64,000 bases of DNA from Pectobacterium brasiliense (GTDB lineage Bacteria; Pseudomonadota; Gammaproteobacteria; Enterobacterales; Enterobacteriaceae): positions 1 through 64,000 of the forward strand of contig NZ_JACDSF010000020.1 of the NCBI RefSeq assembly GCF_013449685.1, in the 5' to 3' direction. How positions within the stretch are numbered: the stretch's first letter is position 1; each line of letters opens with the position of its first letter. Position numbers and translations under genes: made by a program. The notes under the pieces were generated by a model that ran no database searches, had not been told where the DNA came from, and saw only the letters and a program-made list of their open reading frames with translations. Positions 44,673-54,757 of the stretch are shown piece by piece.

Positions 44673-45710
44673 TCAGGCGTCGGGTCCGACTCTGACCACT
44701 AATTTACCGAAGTTGCGGCCATGTAGCAGGCCGATAAAGGCTTCGGGGGCGTTTTCCAACCCATCGACGATCTCTTCCCGATATTTGATCTTACCTTCTT
44801 CCACCCACGGCGACACATCCTTCCAGAATTCATCGAAACGATGACCATAATCATCAAAGATAATGAATCCCTGCATCCGAATACGTTTCTTCAGGATCGT
44901 CCCCATCAGCAACGGTAAACGATCCGGCCCATCCGGCAACCTAGTAGCATTGTAGCCAGAGACGAGCCCGCACACCGGAATACGTGCCGAGGTATTAAGC
45001 AACGGCAGCACGGCGTCAAAGACTTTCCCGCCGACATTTTCAAAGTAGATATCGATTCCCTTCGGGCAGGCTTGTTTCAGCTGTTCGGCAAAATCATCCG
45101 CCCGGTGGTCGAGGCAAGCATCAAATCCCAGTACTTCAACCGCATAGCGACATTTTTCCGCGCCCCCCGCCACGCCGACAACCCGACAGCCTTTCAATTT
45201 CCCGAGCTGCCCAACCGTCGCACCAACTGGGCCGGTCGCGGCGGCCACCACCAGCGTTTCACCTGATTTGGGCTGGCCGATATCCGTTAACCCCATATAC
45301 GCAGTGAAGCCCGGCATACCCAGCACGCCCAATGCGTAGGAAGGATTTGTCGGCGACTGACCCAGATTGGTTAATCCTTTGCCGTCGGAAATTGCATAGT
45401 CCTGCCAGCCGCTGAAGGACAGCACCCAATCGCCGGTCTGATAATCCGGGTGTTTTGATTCCACCACGCGGCTGATTGTCCCGCCTACCATCACGTCATT
45501 CAGTTCGACGGGTTTAGCATAAGAAGGGGCGTCGCTCATGCGGCCACGCATATAAGGGTCAAGGGAGAGAAACACCGTACGCAGCAGGATATGTCCTGAA
45601 TCGACCTGTGGGACAGGCTGCTGTTCCAGACGGAAAGTCTCTGGTGTTGGCGCGCCGTGCGGGCGCTGAGCCAGAACCACACGGCGGTTAATTTGATCGG
45701 TTTGCGGCAT
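44673..45710 (-). CDS. curA: NADPH-dependent medium-chain reductase (CurA/YncB-like)
   Basis: A 345-residue zinc-free medium-chain oxidoreductase of the prostaglandin-reductase/CurA group. SLDPYMRGRMSDAPSY (residues 45-60), GFTAYMGLTDIGQP, the NADPH-binding AATGPVGATVGQLGKLKG and FENVGGKVFDAVLP are diagnostic. Such enzymes reduce alkenals or curcumin-type enones with NADPH. Start ATG 45710 lies five bases after GGAGG; the upstream GTG/ATG at 45734 is not supported. Monocistronic on the minus strand. Confidence 0.92.
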   Translation of the reverse strand: MPQTDQINRRVVLAQRPHGAPTPETFRLEQQPVPQVDSGHILLRTVFLSLDPYMRGRMSDAPSYAKPVELNDVMVGGTISRVVESKHPDYQTGDWVLSFSGWQDYAISDGKGLTNLGQSPTNPSYALGVLGMPGFTAYMGLTDIGQPKSGETLVVAAATGPVGATVGQLGKLKGCRVVGVAGGAEKCRYAVEVLGFDACLDHRADDFAEQLKQACPKGIDIYFENVGGKVFDAVLPLLNTSARIPVCGLVSGYNATRLPDGPDRLPLLMGTILKKRIRMQGFIIFDDYGHRFDEFWKDVSPWVEEGKIKYREEIVDGLENAPEAFIGLLHGRNFGKLVVRVGPDA

Positions 45711-45804
45711 AATATCCTCCGTTAAACAAAGCATGTTGATAACATCACTTCGTTAACAATAGGATCTGTTCTTTCATCTGACTACGCAAACCGTGCGGCA
45801 TTCG

Positions 45805-46311
45805 TTATGCCGTTTTACTTTTTTCGTAACGCGACATGCGATCCAGATACCCCATGACCAATGCAGACAGCACAAACGTCAAATGGATAATCACATACCA
45901 CATCAGCTTGTTATCTGGGATATTACGGGCATCCATAAACACGCGCAGCAGATGGATCGACGAGATAGCGACAATCGAGGCAGCAACTTTATTTTTCAGC
46001 GAGCCGGAGTCCATCTTACCGAGCCAGTTCAGCTTTTCTGTGCCTTTGGAGATATCCAGCGCCGAGACAAAGTTCTCGTAACCAGACAGCATCACCATCA
46101 CCAGCAATCCGCCGACCAGCGTCATATCGATGAGTGACAGCAGCACAAGCACCAAATCTGCTTCAGCGATATCTAGGATATTAGGCAGGACGTGGAACAC
46201 CTCCTGGAAAAACTTGATCGCCAGCGCCAGCAATCCCAGCGATAGCCCGAGATAAACGGGGGCAAGCAGCCAGCGCGATGAGTACATCAGATTCTCAATA
46301 AAACGTTCCAT
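45805..46311 (-). CDS. yqhA: YqhA, UPF0114 family membrane protein
   Basis: A 168-residue integral membrane protein with about four membrane segments and the UPF0114 signatures [46 protein letters not shown] and [20 protein letters not shown]. It matches E. coli YqhA (164 aa). Function unknown. It ends 70 bp beyond the CurA-like gene start on the same strand but no overlap suggests strict coupling. Confidence 0.92.
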   Translation of the reverse strand: MERFIENLMYSSRWLLAPVYLGLSLGLLALAIKFFQEVFHVLPNILDIAEADLVLVLLSLIDMTLVGGLLVMVMLSGYENFVSALDISKGTEKLNWLGKMDSGSLKNKVAASIVAISSIHLLRVFMDARNIPDNKLMWYVIIHLTFVLSALVMGYLDRMSRYEKSKTA

Positions 46312-46636
46312 AACTCACTATATGCAGGTGGAAAAGGGGGAAATAATAGCGAAAAGTCCTGCTGTGGTGTTAATCAATTCTTGAGCAGAATGCACCCTTT
46401 ACAGAATGCTCTGCCCTGTCTTGCCCTCAGCGATGATTTCCACGTTTTGTGATCGGACCGACCCCCACCTTCAAACTGATGCCGTCCTCCTGCCGTTAGT
46501 GGCACGCATCTGAAGGTTCACCCTTTTTCACCTTCCTACACTGTCTAGCGCCAGCAGGTCTGGCAGCAATCATACACTGCACTCTACATTCAGAGCCGAA
46601 TACAGGCTTACCACAAAATAAAACAAGGGGTTACGC
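46312..46636. other. yqhA-rhaT divergent intergenic region
   Basis: About 325 bp without a gene between divergent starts. It must carry both promoters. A CRP half-site TTTTGTGATC lies at 46445-46454; no full CRP palindrome and no RhaS site could be called with confidence. A GGGG ribosome-binding site lies before rhaT. Confidence 0.5.
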
Positions 46637-47671
46637 ATGAGCGATCCGATTTTTCTTGGTATTTTCTGGCACTTCATCGGAGCAGCCAGCGCGGCCTGTT
46701 TCTATGCACCGTTTAAGCAGGTCAAAAACTGGTCGTGGGAAACCATGTGGTCGCTGGGCGGATTTTTCTCGTGGATTATCCTGCCCTGGTGCATCAGTTG
46801 GTGGTTACTACCTGATTTTTGGCGTTATTACGGTTCGTTCGATATGGCGACCCTACTCCCCGTCTTTCTCTTCGGCGCGATGTGGGGGATCGGCAATATC
46901 AACTACGGCCTGACGATGCGCTACCTTGGCATGTCGATGGGCATCGGTATCGCCATCGGCGTGACGCTGATTATCGGCACGCTGATGACGCCCGTCCTGC
47001 AAGGTAAGTTCTCCATTCTGTTTGGCTCGGCAGGCGGACGCATGACGCTACTGGGCGTGCTGGTCGCGGTCATTGGCGTCGCGATTGTCAGCTATGCCGG
47101 TTTACTGAAAGAGCGTGCGCTCGGTATTCGCGCCAAGGAGTTCAACCTGAAAAAAGGGCTGATTCTGGCCGTGATGTGCGGCATCTTCTCCGCAGGTATG
47201 TCCTTTGCGATGGATGCCGCGAAACCCATGCACACCGCAGCACAAGAGCTGGGGATCAACGCACTGTATGTCGCACTTCCCAGCTACGTGGTGATTATGG
47301 GCGGCGGTGCCATCGTCAACCTGGGCTTCTGTTTCATCCGTTTAGCGACCTGCAAGGGAATTTCATTAAAAGCCGATCTGGCGCAGGCCAAACCGTTACT
47401 GATTGCCAACGCGCTCTTCGCCATTCTGGGCGGCGTCATGTGGTATTTGCAGTTCTTCTTTTATGCTTGGGGGCACGCCAATATTCTAGCCGATTACACC
47501 TACATCAGTTGGATGCTGCACATGAGCTTCTACGTCCTGTGCGGCGGTATCGTCGGGTTACTATTTAAGGAGTGGAAGGCTGTGGGTCAAAAACCGGTGC
47601 GTATGCTGGTTCTCGGCTGCGTGGTCATTATTCTGGCAGCGAATATCGTCGGGTTAGGCATGGCCGCGTAA
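46637..47671 (+). CDS. rhaT: L-rhamnose-proton symporter
   Basis: Inner-membrane L-rhamnose:H+ symporter of 344 residues (E. coli 344) with about ten membrane segments. The sequence keeps the RhaT landmarks: [20 protein letters not shown] at the N terminus, [20 protein letters not shown] and [14 protein letters not shown]. Unlike E. coli, where rhaT borders rhaRS directly, it is here 7 kb from rhaR with yagU, a peptide ABC transporter and a toxin-antitoxin pair between them. Confidence 0.96.
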   Translation: MSDPIFLGIFWHFIGAASAACFYAPFKQVKNWSWETMWSLGGFFSWIILPWCISWWLLPDFWRYYGSFDMATLLPVFLFGAMWGIGNINYGLTMRYLGMSMGIGIAIGVTLIIGTLMTPVLQGKFSILFGSAGGRMTLLGVLVAVIGVAIVSYAGLLKERALGIRAKEFNLKKGLILAVMCGIFSAGMSFAMDAAKPMHTAAQELGINALYVALPSYVVIMGGGAIVNLGFCFIRLATCKGISLKADLAQAKPLLIANALFAILGGVMWYLQFFFYAWGHANILADYTYISWMLHMSFYVLCGGIVGLLFKEWKAVGQKPVRMLVLGCVVIILAANIVGLGMAA

Positions 47672-47680
47672 GCGCCTTCT

Positions 47681-47721
47681 CATCGCGTTCGGTGCCATCA
47701 AAGCAAGTACCGAACGCGATG
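47681..47721 (+). terminator. rhaT terminator hairpin
   Basis: CATCGCGTTCGGT pairs perfectly with ACCGAACGCGATG over 13 bp, beginning 10 bp after the rhaT stop. No strong T-run follows. Confidence 0.7.
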
Positions 47722-47796
47722 ACAATAGCGTCAATCAACTGGCGGAAAAATGCGTTAAGCCGTTGATGTATTAATTATCTAAAATAAAATCACAGC

Positions 47797-48411
47797 CTAT
47801 CGTGAAGCACTCAACGGAATCTCTGGATCAGGTTCGCGAGTCATTCGATTGCGTAAATCACGGCGAATAATCTCAATAGACCAGAACCAAATGAGGTGAC
47901 CTACGATTTCTGATACATGCTCATACATCGGGAGAACAAACAGAGAAGGAGTCAAACCCATCAATGGGAAAGAAATCATATGGACAAATAATTGAGCCAG
48001 CGCACCAGCCAACAGACCTTGCCATAATTTTATTTTAGGAAATACTTCTGCAACAACGCAGTAACCTACAGCGAAAACAATAGAGAAAATAATATGCGTC
48101 ACACCCACCCAATTGAATACGTGGCCGGCAAAGGTATAAACCGCCGCATTAGGGTCAACAACCCCAAGCCAATCGCGTAAAAAGATGTAGGGAGGGTTAA
48201 GAAAATTACGAGAGCAATCAATTTGCTCGGCCGCTCTAATCAGTGATTCTGGTGCACAAGCGCCGGTAAACATATCAGTAGGACTACGTGGAGGAAGCGG
48301 ATGTTCTGCTCCCCACTTAACGAAAGATGAAACAATACCTGCAATCAAACCAATAAAAGCAGCTAATCCATAGCGTCTCCGAGAGGGAGATGTTTGTTCA
48401 AAGAAGTTCAT
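47797..48411 (-). CDS. yagU: YagU inner membrane protein (DUF1440)
   Basis: A 204-residue membrane protein almost identical in pattern to E. coli YagU ([25 protein letters not shown]-type block [39 protein letters not shown], and the C-terminal EPDPEIPL). Four membrane segments. YagU is linked to acid resistance in E. coli. It lies convergent to rhaT. Confidence 0.95.
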   Translation of the reverse strand: MNFFEQTSPSRRRYGLAAFIGLIAGIVSSFVKWGAEHPLPPRSPTDMFTGACAPESLIRAAEQIDCSRNFLNPPYIFLRDWLGVVDPNAAVYTFAGHVFNWVGVTHIIFSIVFAVGYCVVAEVFPKIKLWQGLLAGALAQLFVHMISFPLMGLTPSLFVLPMYEHVSEIVGHLIWFWSIEIIRRDLRNRMTREPDPEIPLSASR

Positions 48412-48986
48412 TTTTTTACCAATCTAACCATTAAAGGTTATAGTCTTACATAGACATCATGTACTTATAAAGAGGTTAATTGATATATCGAACAATCTCT
48501 CTAGGTTATTTTGTTATTAGGAACACGGTTTTAAATTTTATAAAAATAAAAAAGAGAAATCACACGTTTATTTTTTGTGAAACTTTTATTCAATCATTGA
48601 AAAACCAGATTCTCTAACGTGTTCGAAATGTATATCCAAAATGATGAGAAAGAATAATAATTCACCAATAATATTATCAATAAGAAATAATCTGGTTATT
48701 TTTTTGTGAAAGAATAACAGTGCAGTCACTCATCCTCTCGCCTTGTATCCCTCTCACTCAGAATATTTCCTCACCTCAGCAAAAGCTGATATTCATTTTC
48801 GGCAGTTCGAGGCACTGCGGTTTCAAGCAGAAGCCCCACTCATCAGCGAACGTAACACCCTTTCGCATATATATTTTTATGGAATTGAAAATCAAATTTT
48901 ATTCTTTTACATGCATAAGGCCACACTTTAGAGTAGCGAAAAAATCGCCGTGTATGGCCTCATGTCATTGGTAAGGGACACAGGGA
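48412..48986. other. AT-rich intergenic region upstream of peptide ABC operon
   Basis: 575 bp without a supportable gene. Very AT-rich to 48720. A stem-loop AGGCCACAC (48918-48926) / GTGTATGGCCT (48950-48960) lies just ahead of the transporter operon and could be a leader structure or operator. The short ORFs at 48720-48974 and 48743-48931 have no coding character. Confidence 0.5.
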
Positions 48987-50600
48987 ATGGAAAAAAATCA
49001 TCCGCAAGTTACGACTCTCGCCGCAGGGTTACTCTCGTTACTGTTTGCATTCAACCCCGGCGCATACGCGGCGGAAACGGGTGAAAAACCGGTATCCGGC
49101 GGTATTCTGAATGTTGGATTGGGCAGCGATACGCCGATTATCGATCCACACATTACGGCCTACGGCGTTACCGCGCTGATTGCGCGTAACGTGGTGGATT
49201 CACTGGTAGGACAGGCGGAAGATAACCGCTTTACGCCTTGGCTGGCGGAAAGCTGGAAAATTAACGACAACAACACCGAGTACACCTTCCACCTGCGCAA
49301 GGACGTGACGTTCAGCGACGGTACCAAGCTGGATGCGGAAGCGGTGAAATACAACATCGAACGTATTCTCGATCCAAAAACCACCTCCAGCTACGCAAAA
49401 TCGCTGTTAGGTCCTATCGACAAGATCTCAACGCCGGATGATTATACGATTGTGCTCCACTACAGCTCGCCGTTTGCGGCGCTGTTACAAGGCCTGAGCC
49501 TGCCGTATCTGGGCATTCAATCACCGACATACCTGAAGAAAACACCAAACACTAGCACCACCGTGGTGGGTTCCGGTCCGTTTATTCTCGATTCCTTTGT
49601 GAAAGGCAGCGGCAGCAAGCTGACGAAGCGTCCTGATTACAACTGGGGACCGGGTTACGCCAAGCACACGGGTCCAGCCTATCTGGACGGTCTGGTGTTC
49701 AAATATCTGCCGGAAGCGTCGGTTCGCCTCGGCGCACTGAGCAGCGGCCAGATTCAAGCGATTGACGCCGTACCACCGGCTAATTTCCCGACGGTGAAAC
49801 GCAATCCGAAGCTGGAAGTGATCACCTATGAGAACCCGGGCGTTAACCGTGTACTCTATCTCAACACCACCAAAGGCCCTTTCCAGGATGTCGCGGTGCG
49901 TAAGGCATTCCAAAGCGCGGTGGATACCAACGCGGCGGTGAAAGTCGCCTTCTTCGGTACGCTGAAAGCCGCCGATAACGTGCTCGGCCCGGCCACGCTG
50001 TACTACGATTCGAGCGTCGCATCCCGCTGGGGCTTTGATGTGAAAAAAGCCAACGAACTGCTGGATAACGCAGGCTGGAAACAGAAAGACGGCGAAGGCT
50101 TCCGAACCAAAGATGGCCAACGCCTGAGCGTCAGCTTCGTTTACGCTTCAACCAACGTTGAAGCTGCGGATGTCGCGTTGTTCCAGGCGGTGCAATATCA
50201 AGTGAAGCAGGCAGGCTTCGACGTCAAACTGACGCCGGTTGATGCGGGTGAATTCACCACGCGCACCAATGCCAACGAGTACGATATCGCTTCTAACTTC
50301 TTCGTGCGTGCAGAGCCGGATATTCTGCGTACCGTCTTCGATTCAGCCTATGCACCACCGAACGGCAACAACTTTACGCGTATCAGCGTACTGAATGACA
50401 AGCTGAGAAAAGCCATCGGCGCGGGCGAAGCAGAACGTAAACAGCTCTATAGCGAAATACAGCGTGAGGTCATCGATCAGGCGTATGTTGTTCCGCTGTA
50501 TATTCCTGCCTACCAACTCGGCCTGTCCAAACAGGTACAGGGCATAAGCTGGGCCACCAACGCAAAACCGAACTTCTATGATGTCTGGATTAAACGTTAA
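48987..50600 (+). CDS. ABC transporter periplasmic solute-binding protein (Dpp/Opp family)
   Basis: A 537-residue SBP_bac_5 protein with a signal peptide (cleavage after AYA, about residue 30), then GGILNVGLGSDTPIIDPH, the family motif NTKGPFQDVAVRKAFQSAVD region (around 295) and a C-terminal YGLSKQ-like lobe. Family members bind oligopeptides, dipeptides, nickel or opine-like ligands; the ligand cannot be told from sequence. First gene of a four-gene operon with two permeases and a fused ATPase. It lies between rhaT/yagU and the rha regulators. Confidence 0.9.
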   Translation: MEKNHPQVTTLAAGLLSLLFAFNPGAYAAETGEKPVSGGILNVGLGSDTPIIDPHITAYGVTALIARNVVDSLVGQAEDNRFTPWLAESWKINDNNTEYTFHLRKDVTFSDGTKLDAEAVKYNIERILDPKTTSSYAKSLLGPIDKISTPDDYTIVLHYSSPFAALLQGLSLPYLGIQSPTYLKKTPNTSTTVVGSGPFILDSFVKGSGSKLTKRPDYNWGPGYAKHTGPAYLDGLVFKYLPEASVRLGALSSGQIQAIDAVPPANFPTVKRNPKLEVITYENPGVNRVLYLNTTKGPFQDVAVRKAFQSAVDTNAAVKVAFFGTLKAADNVLGPATLYYDSSVASRWGFDVKKANELLDNAGWKQKDGEGFRTKDGQRLSVSFVYASTNVEAADVALFQAVQYQVKQAGFDVKLTPVDAGEFTTRTNANEYDIASNFFVRAEPDILRTVFDSAYAPPNGNNFTRISVLNDKLRKAIGAGEAERKQLYSEIQREVIDQAYVVPLYIPAYQLGLSKQVQGISWATNAKPNFYDVWIKR

Positions 50601-51537
50601 TCTGTACGCGATAGGTAAACGTCTTTTCACCATTCTGGCTGTGCTCTGGGGCGCAGCCACATTGACGTTTATTGCTGTCAAACTGATCCCCGGCGATCCG
50701 GTCGCCATTCTTAGCGGCGGCGATAACGTGGTAGACGAAGCCTATCGCGCCGTACTCATCAAACAATTTGGGCTCGACCAGCCGCTGTGGGTGCAATATC
50801 TGCGCTACTGCGGACAGGCGCTACAGGGCGATTTTGGCGTCAGCTATCTTTACCGCCTGCCAGTCGGCAGCGTGATTAGCGATGCGATGCATGAAACGCT
50901 ACCGCTGGCGCTCGGCGGCCTGATTCTGGCGCTGCTCCTTGCCATCACCAGCGCACTGCTGACTGCAGGCCGCTATGGTGTCATGCGTACCACCGTGTCC
51001 TGGCTGGAACTCACGCTGCTTAGCACGCCGGTCTACTGGATTGGTATCGTTCTGCTAAGCCTGTTCAGTTTTCGTCTGCAATGGTTTCCGGTCACTGGCA
51101 ACGATGGCATCATGTCGCTGGTGCTGCCCGTCATCACGCTGAGCCTACCGATTGCCGCTATTTTGAGTCAGGTACTGCGCGACGGTCTGGAAGATGCGCT
51201 CTCCCAGCCGTTCTCGCTCACCGTGCGCACGCGCGGCGTCAGTGAAATCCGGCTACGCTTCCGCCACGGTTTACGCCACGCAGCGCTGGCTGCCTCAACG
51301 CTGACTGGCACGCTGCTGGCAAGTGTACTCGGCGGCTCCGTGCTGACCGAGACCGTCTTTGGCCGCGCGGGTATCGGGCAGGTCACGCTGAGCGCGATTG
51401 AAAACCGCGACATGCCGCTGGTGCTGGGCGTCGTCATGCTGTCCGCCTTCCTGTTTGTCGTTATCAACCTGCTGGTGGATGCGCTGTACCTCATTATCGA
51501 TCCCCGCTTACGCAAGAAGGCGAGCGCCCATGAGTAG
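50578..51537 (+). CDS. ABC transporter permease, DppB/OppB type
   Basis: A 319-residue inner-membrane permease with about six membrane segments. The N-terminal GDPVAIL and the EAA-loop region GVSEIRLRFRHGLRHAALA followed by GSVLTETVFGRAGIG are DppB-type. The gene overlaps the end of the binding-protein gene by 23 bp; ATG 50581 is an alternative start one codon later. Stop overlaps the next permease start. Confidence 0.92.
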   Translation: MMSGLNVNLYAIGKRLFTILAVLWGAATLTFIAVKLIPGDPVAILSGGDNVVDEAYRAVLIKQFGLDQPLWVQYLRYCGQALQGDFGVSYLYRLPVGSVISDAMHETLPLALGGLILALLLAITSALLTAGRYGVMRTTVSWLELTLLSTPVYWIGIVLLSLFSFRLQWFPVTGNDGIMSLVLPVITLSLPIAAILSQVLRDGLEDALSQPFSLTVRTRGVSEIRLRFRHGLRHAALAASTLTGTLLASVLGGSVLTETVFGRAGIGQVTLSAIENRDMPLVLGVVMLSAFLFVVINLLVDALYLIIDPRLRKKASAHE

Positions 51538-52396
51538 TGAACCGATGCCCTTCACTCAGACCCCCTCAAGAAAAACCTATCGCAGCCCGTGGCTGAGCAC
51601 GGCGACGTTGCTGCCTGCGGCTATCGTTTTCCTGCTGGCGCTGGCGGTCTTTTTCCCCTCGCTATTTACCAGCCGCACCGCCGACGAAATGGATATGGGT
51701 GCGGTATTTCAGTCGCCGAATAGCACTTACTGGTTCGGCACCGATCAGTTGGGACGTGACATTTTTTCCCGCATCGTTCACGGCACCTCGCTGTCGCTGG
51801 GGATTGGCGTCGGCGCGATGCTGATCGCCTGCTTCGGCGGCGTGCTGTTTGGCACGCTGTCGGTGCTCGCGCCGCTGCGCATCCGTCAGGTTCTGGTGCG
51901 CCTGCTGGACATCATGCTGGCGTTTCCCGATCTGCTGCTGGCGTTGCTGGTGATCGCCGTCCTAGGACGCGGACCGGAAAACACCATGCTGGCCGTCGGT
52001 CTGGCGGGGATTGCTGGCTATGCGCGTTTGATTCGCTCTCAGGTGCTGCAAGTCAGGCTATCCGGCTACGTTGAGCACGCGATTGCGCTGGGTGAACACC
52101 CGCTGTATATCGTTTTCCGCCACATCATTCCCAATACGCTGCGCCCGCTGCTGATTGTCGCCACCATTGGCGTCGGCCATGCGGTGCTGTCCGCCTCGGC
52201 GCTGAGCTTTCTCGGATTGGGCGTCGTCCCACCGACCGCCGAATGGGGCGCGCTGCTGGCTGACGGACGCAACTTCCTTGATATCGCGCCGTGGGTCAGC
52301 CTGCTGCCCGCCAGCGTCGTCGCGCTGTCGGTAATTTCCATCACGCTGCTGGGACGTCGTTTACAGTCCATTTTGGCAAAAGGAGAGGCACGATGA
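51530..52396 (+). CDS. ABC transporter permease, DppC/OppC type
   Basis: A 288-residue permease with an N-terminal segment (about 20-45), the DppC hallmark FGTDQLGRDIFSRIVHGTSLSLG, the EAA region YVEHAIALGEHPLYIVFRHIIPNTLRP and FLGLGVVPPTAEWGALL. The ATG at 51530 overlaps the stop of the first permease by 8 bp; longer upstream frames are out-of-family. The ATPase gene starts at its stop (ATGA). Confidence 0.93.
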   Translation: MSSEPMPFTQTPSRKTYRSPWLSTATLLPAAIVFLLALAVFFPSLFTSRTADEMDMGAVFQSPNSTYWFGTDQLGRDIFSRIVHGTSLSLGIGVGAMLIACFGGVLFGTLSVLAPLRIRQVLVRLLDIMLAFPDLLLALLVIAVLGRGPENTMLAVGLAGIAGYARLIRSQVLQVRLSGYVEHAIALGEHPLYIVFRHIIPNTLRPLLIVATIGVGHAVLSASALSFLGLGVVPPTAEWGALLADGRNFLDIAPWVSLLPASVVALSVISITLLGRRLQSILAKGEAR

Positions 52397-54102
52397 GCCT
52401 GAACACACATTCTCACCCCTCTCATTCATCTTCAGAAACGTCCGCAAAAACGCCGCTGCTGCGCGTAGACGGACTAAGTGTCACGTTTCCCAGCCCTTTC
52501 GGCCCCGTTCGTTCGGTTAAAAACCTTTCATTTCAGGTGAATGCTGGAGAAATACTGGCGCTGGTCGGCGAATCGGGTTCAGGGAAATCCGTCACCGCCC
52601 GCACGCTGGTGGGTCTGGCCGGTGAAAACGTTGACGTACAGGCAAACGCGATTGAGCTCACGCGCCATGATGGCAGCCTGTGTGATTTACGCTATCTGAC
52701 TGACCGCGACTGGCGGGCGATTCGTGGCCGTGAAGTCGGCTTTGTTTTGCAGGATGCGCTGGTGTCTCTCGACCCGCTGCGCAAGATCGGGCAGGAAGTC
52801 GCCGAGCCGATTCTGACTCATCGCCTGTTGCCTCGCCAGCAGGTTCCCGCACGCGTCGCCGAACTCCTGACGAAGGCGGGCATTCCCGATCCAGAGAATC
52901 GCGCGGCGCAGTATCCACATGAGCTGTCCGGCGGGCTGCGTCAGCGGGCGCTTATCGCTTCAGCGTTGGCAGCAGGCCCACAGCTGCTGATTGCCGATGA
53001 ACCCACTACCGCGCTGGACGCCACGGTGCAAAAGCAGGTGCTGAAAGTCTTCACCGCATTAGCACAGGCAGGGCACGGCGTTTTACTGATCACCCACGAT
53101 CTTGCCGTCGTCGCAGAGGTAGCGGATCGCGTCATCGTGATGCAGCAAGGATCGCTGGTAGAAGGCGGTGAGGCGAAGCAGATCCTGTCCGCGCCGACAC
53201 ATCCCTACACCCGCAAGTTGCTGGCGGCGATCCCGACCGCGTCTACCCGTGGAAAGTGGCTGGCTGGTGCGGACCCATTACAGAGCGGCATTGCACCGTC
53301 ACCCGCTTCTTTGGCAGCCAATCACACCAACACCGGCGACGCCATTGCACTCACGGCGGATCGGATTGCAGTGTCGTTCAAGCGCCCTGACGGCAGTCGG
53401 ATGCAGGCCGTCAATCAGGTTTCTCTCCAGATCAAGCGCGGCGAAACGCTGGGCATCGTTGGGGAATCCGGTTCCGGTAAAACCACACTAGGCAAAGTCA
53501 TTCTGGCGCTGCAAAAGCCGGACAGCGGTGAAGTCCGACTCGCGGACAATGCCTGGAGCACGTTAACGGAACGCGAGCGCCGGCCGCTGCGCGCACGCAT
53601 TCAGACGATCACGCAGGATCCGCTCAGTTCGTTCGATCCACAATTTACCGTCGCCCAGATCCTGAATCAGCCGCTGCGCCTGCGCCGCGATTTGAGCGAC
53701 GATGAGAAACAGCGGCGCATTCTGACGCTACTGGAGTATGTCGGCTTGACGCCCGACCTACTGAGCCGCCGTCCAAGAGCGCTGTCCGGCGGGCAACGTC
53801 AGCGCGTTTCCATCGCACAGGCGCTGGCTTCGGAACCCGAGATTCTGATCTGCGATGAACCGGTCTCGGCGCTGGACGTCACCACACAGGCGCAGGTGCT
53901 GGATTTGCTAGTGGCGTTGCAACACCAACTAGGGCTGACGATGCTGTTCATCTCCCACGATCTGGGCGTGGTGCAGCATATGAGCCACCGCATCGCGGTC
54001 ATGAAAGACGGGGATATCGTAGAAACGGGGCCGGTCGAGCAGATCTTCAATCAGCCGCAGCACCCTTACACGCGCCTGTTGCTTTCAACGGTGGCGGAGT
54101 AG
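52393..54102 (+). CDS. ABC transporter ATP-binding protein with two fused ATPase domains
   Basis: A 569-residue protein that joins the two nucleotide-binding subunits of a Dpp/Opp-type importer in one chain, as in E. coli YejF or GsiA. Domain 1: Walker A GESGSGKS, signature LSGGLRQR, Walker B LLIADEPTTALDA. Domain 2: GESGSGKT, LSGGQRQR, ILICDEPVSALDV. Each is followed by the oligopeptide C-terminal YTRKLLAA/YTRLLLST motif. It energises the two permeases. Last gene of the operon, start coupled to the preceding stop. Confidence 0.94.
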   Translation: MSLNTHSHPSHSSSETSAKTPLLRVDGLSVTFPSPFGPVRSVKNLSFQVNAGEILALVGESGSGKSVTARTLVGLAGENVDVQANAIELTRHDGSLCDLRYLTDRDWRAIRGREVGFVLQDALVSLDPLRKIGQEVAEPILTHRLLPRQQVPARVAELLTKAGIPDPENRAAQYPHELSGGLRQRALIASALAAGPQLLIADEPTTALDATVQKQVLKVFTALAQAGHGVLLITHDLAVVAEVADRVIVMQQGSLVEGGEAKQILSAPTHPYTRKLLAAIPTASTRGKWLAGADPLQSGIAPSPASLAANHTNTGDAIALTADRIAVSFKRPDGSRMQAVNQVSLQIKRGETLGIVGESGSGKTTLGKVILALQKPDSGEVRLADNAWSTLTERERRPLRARIQTITQDPLSSFDPQFTVAQILNQPLRLRRDLSDDEKQRRILTLLEYVGLTPDLLSRRPRALSGGQRQRVSIAQALASEPEILICDEPVSALDVTTQAQVLDLLVALQHQLGLTMLFISHDLGVVQHMSHRIAVMKDGDIVETGPVEQIFNQPQHPYTRLLLSTVAE

Positions 54103-54161
54103 CGCTGTTGACGTGTAGTGGCACGCTGAATTTGGCGAATGGGGAATCTCAGAGGACAGGA

Positions 54162-54467
54162 TTAAGGGTTTTGGTAACCGGCTTCTTTTTGATGCTTGAC
54201 GGTCAGGATCACCACTCTGTCAGTCAGTTCATCATGGCGGTAAAGCATCACGTACCCGCTGCTGCCGAATTCGATCACCAGTTCCTGATATTCAAGAGGG
54301 AGATGTTCAACGGGTCGCCCGATATTCGGCAGCGCTTCTAACTGACGAATGCCGCGAATCAAAACTTCAGCGGCCTTTTTCGCAGCCAGCGCATTTTTGT
54401 TTTTTAGAAAATCCTGCAGACGCTGCAAATCACGTCTTGCGCGTTCTGAAACAATCACTTGTGGCAT
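54162..54467 (-). CDS. ParE/RelE-superfamily toxin
   Basis: A 101-residue protein with the ParE/RelE fold pattern: N-terminal helix pair after VSERARRDLQRLQDFL, then ALPNIGRPVEHLPLEYQELVI and the final beta-strand block YVMLYRHDELTDRVVILTVKHQKEAGY. It is encoded behind a ribbon-helix-helix antitoxin and overlaps it by 13 bp, the usual arrangement for such pairs. Target could be gyrase (ParE-type) or mRNA (RelE-type); GSSGYVMLYR favours the ParE branch but this is not decisive. Confidence 0.85.
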   Translation of the reverse strand: MPQVIVSERARRDLQRLQDFLKNKNALAAKKAAEVLIRGIRQLEALPNIGRPVEHLPLEYQELVIEFGSSGYVMLYRHDELTDRVVILTVKHQKEAGYQNP

Positions 54468-54745
54468 GCAGGCGCATCCTGTTCACTCCCAGAACCCCAG
54501 GATTCTAACCAGGTGACCGTCTCATCGACGGTGATGTGTTCGCCGGTGCTCTGGTATTCATCCCACGCGGCCAGCGCCTCTTTACGGTACTGACTGCGTT
54601 TTTCTTCACGCTCCACGTATTCGGCGATGGCTTCCAGCATTAGCGCATGGGCTGAGCTATGGCGGTCATCGGCCAACGTTTTCAGTCGTTCTTTAATGTC
54701 CTGATCGATGCGCAGCGTCGTGGTTTGGCGTGGCGTGTCAGCCAT
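54455..54745 (-). CDS. Ribbon-helix-helix antitoxin
   Basis: A 96-residue antitoxin. Residues 6-50 (RQTTTLRIDQDIKERLKTLA followed by SSAHALMLEAIAEYV) form a ribbon-helix-helix DNA-binding domain; the charged C terminus (WDEYQSTGEHITVDETVTWLESW) is the part that would wrap the toxin, with the WLESWG motif seen in CopG/ParD-like antitoxins. It overlaps the toxin gene by 13 bp and is preceded by a 31-bp palindromic operator, fitting autorepression by the pair. Confidence 0.88.
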   Translation of the reverse strand: MADTPRQTTTLRIDQDIKERLKTLADDRHSSAHALMLEAIAEYVEREEKRSQYRKEALAAWDEYQSTGEHITVDETVTWLESWGSGSEQDAPACHK

Positions 54746-54757
54746 GATGTGCTCCGA

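Noticed and set aside
48720-48974. Short plus-strand frames upstream of the peptide-binding protein
   Set aside because: No ribosome-binding site, no coding-like composition and no recognisable domain.
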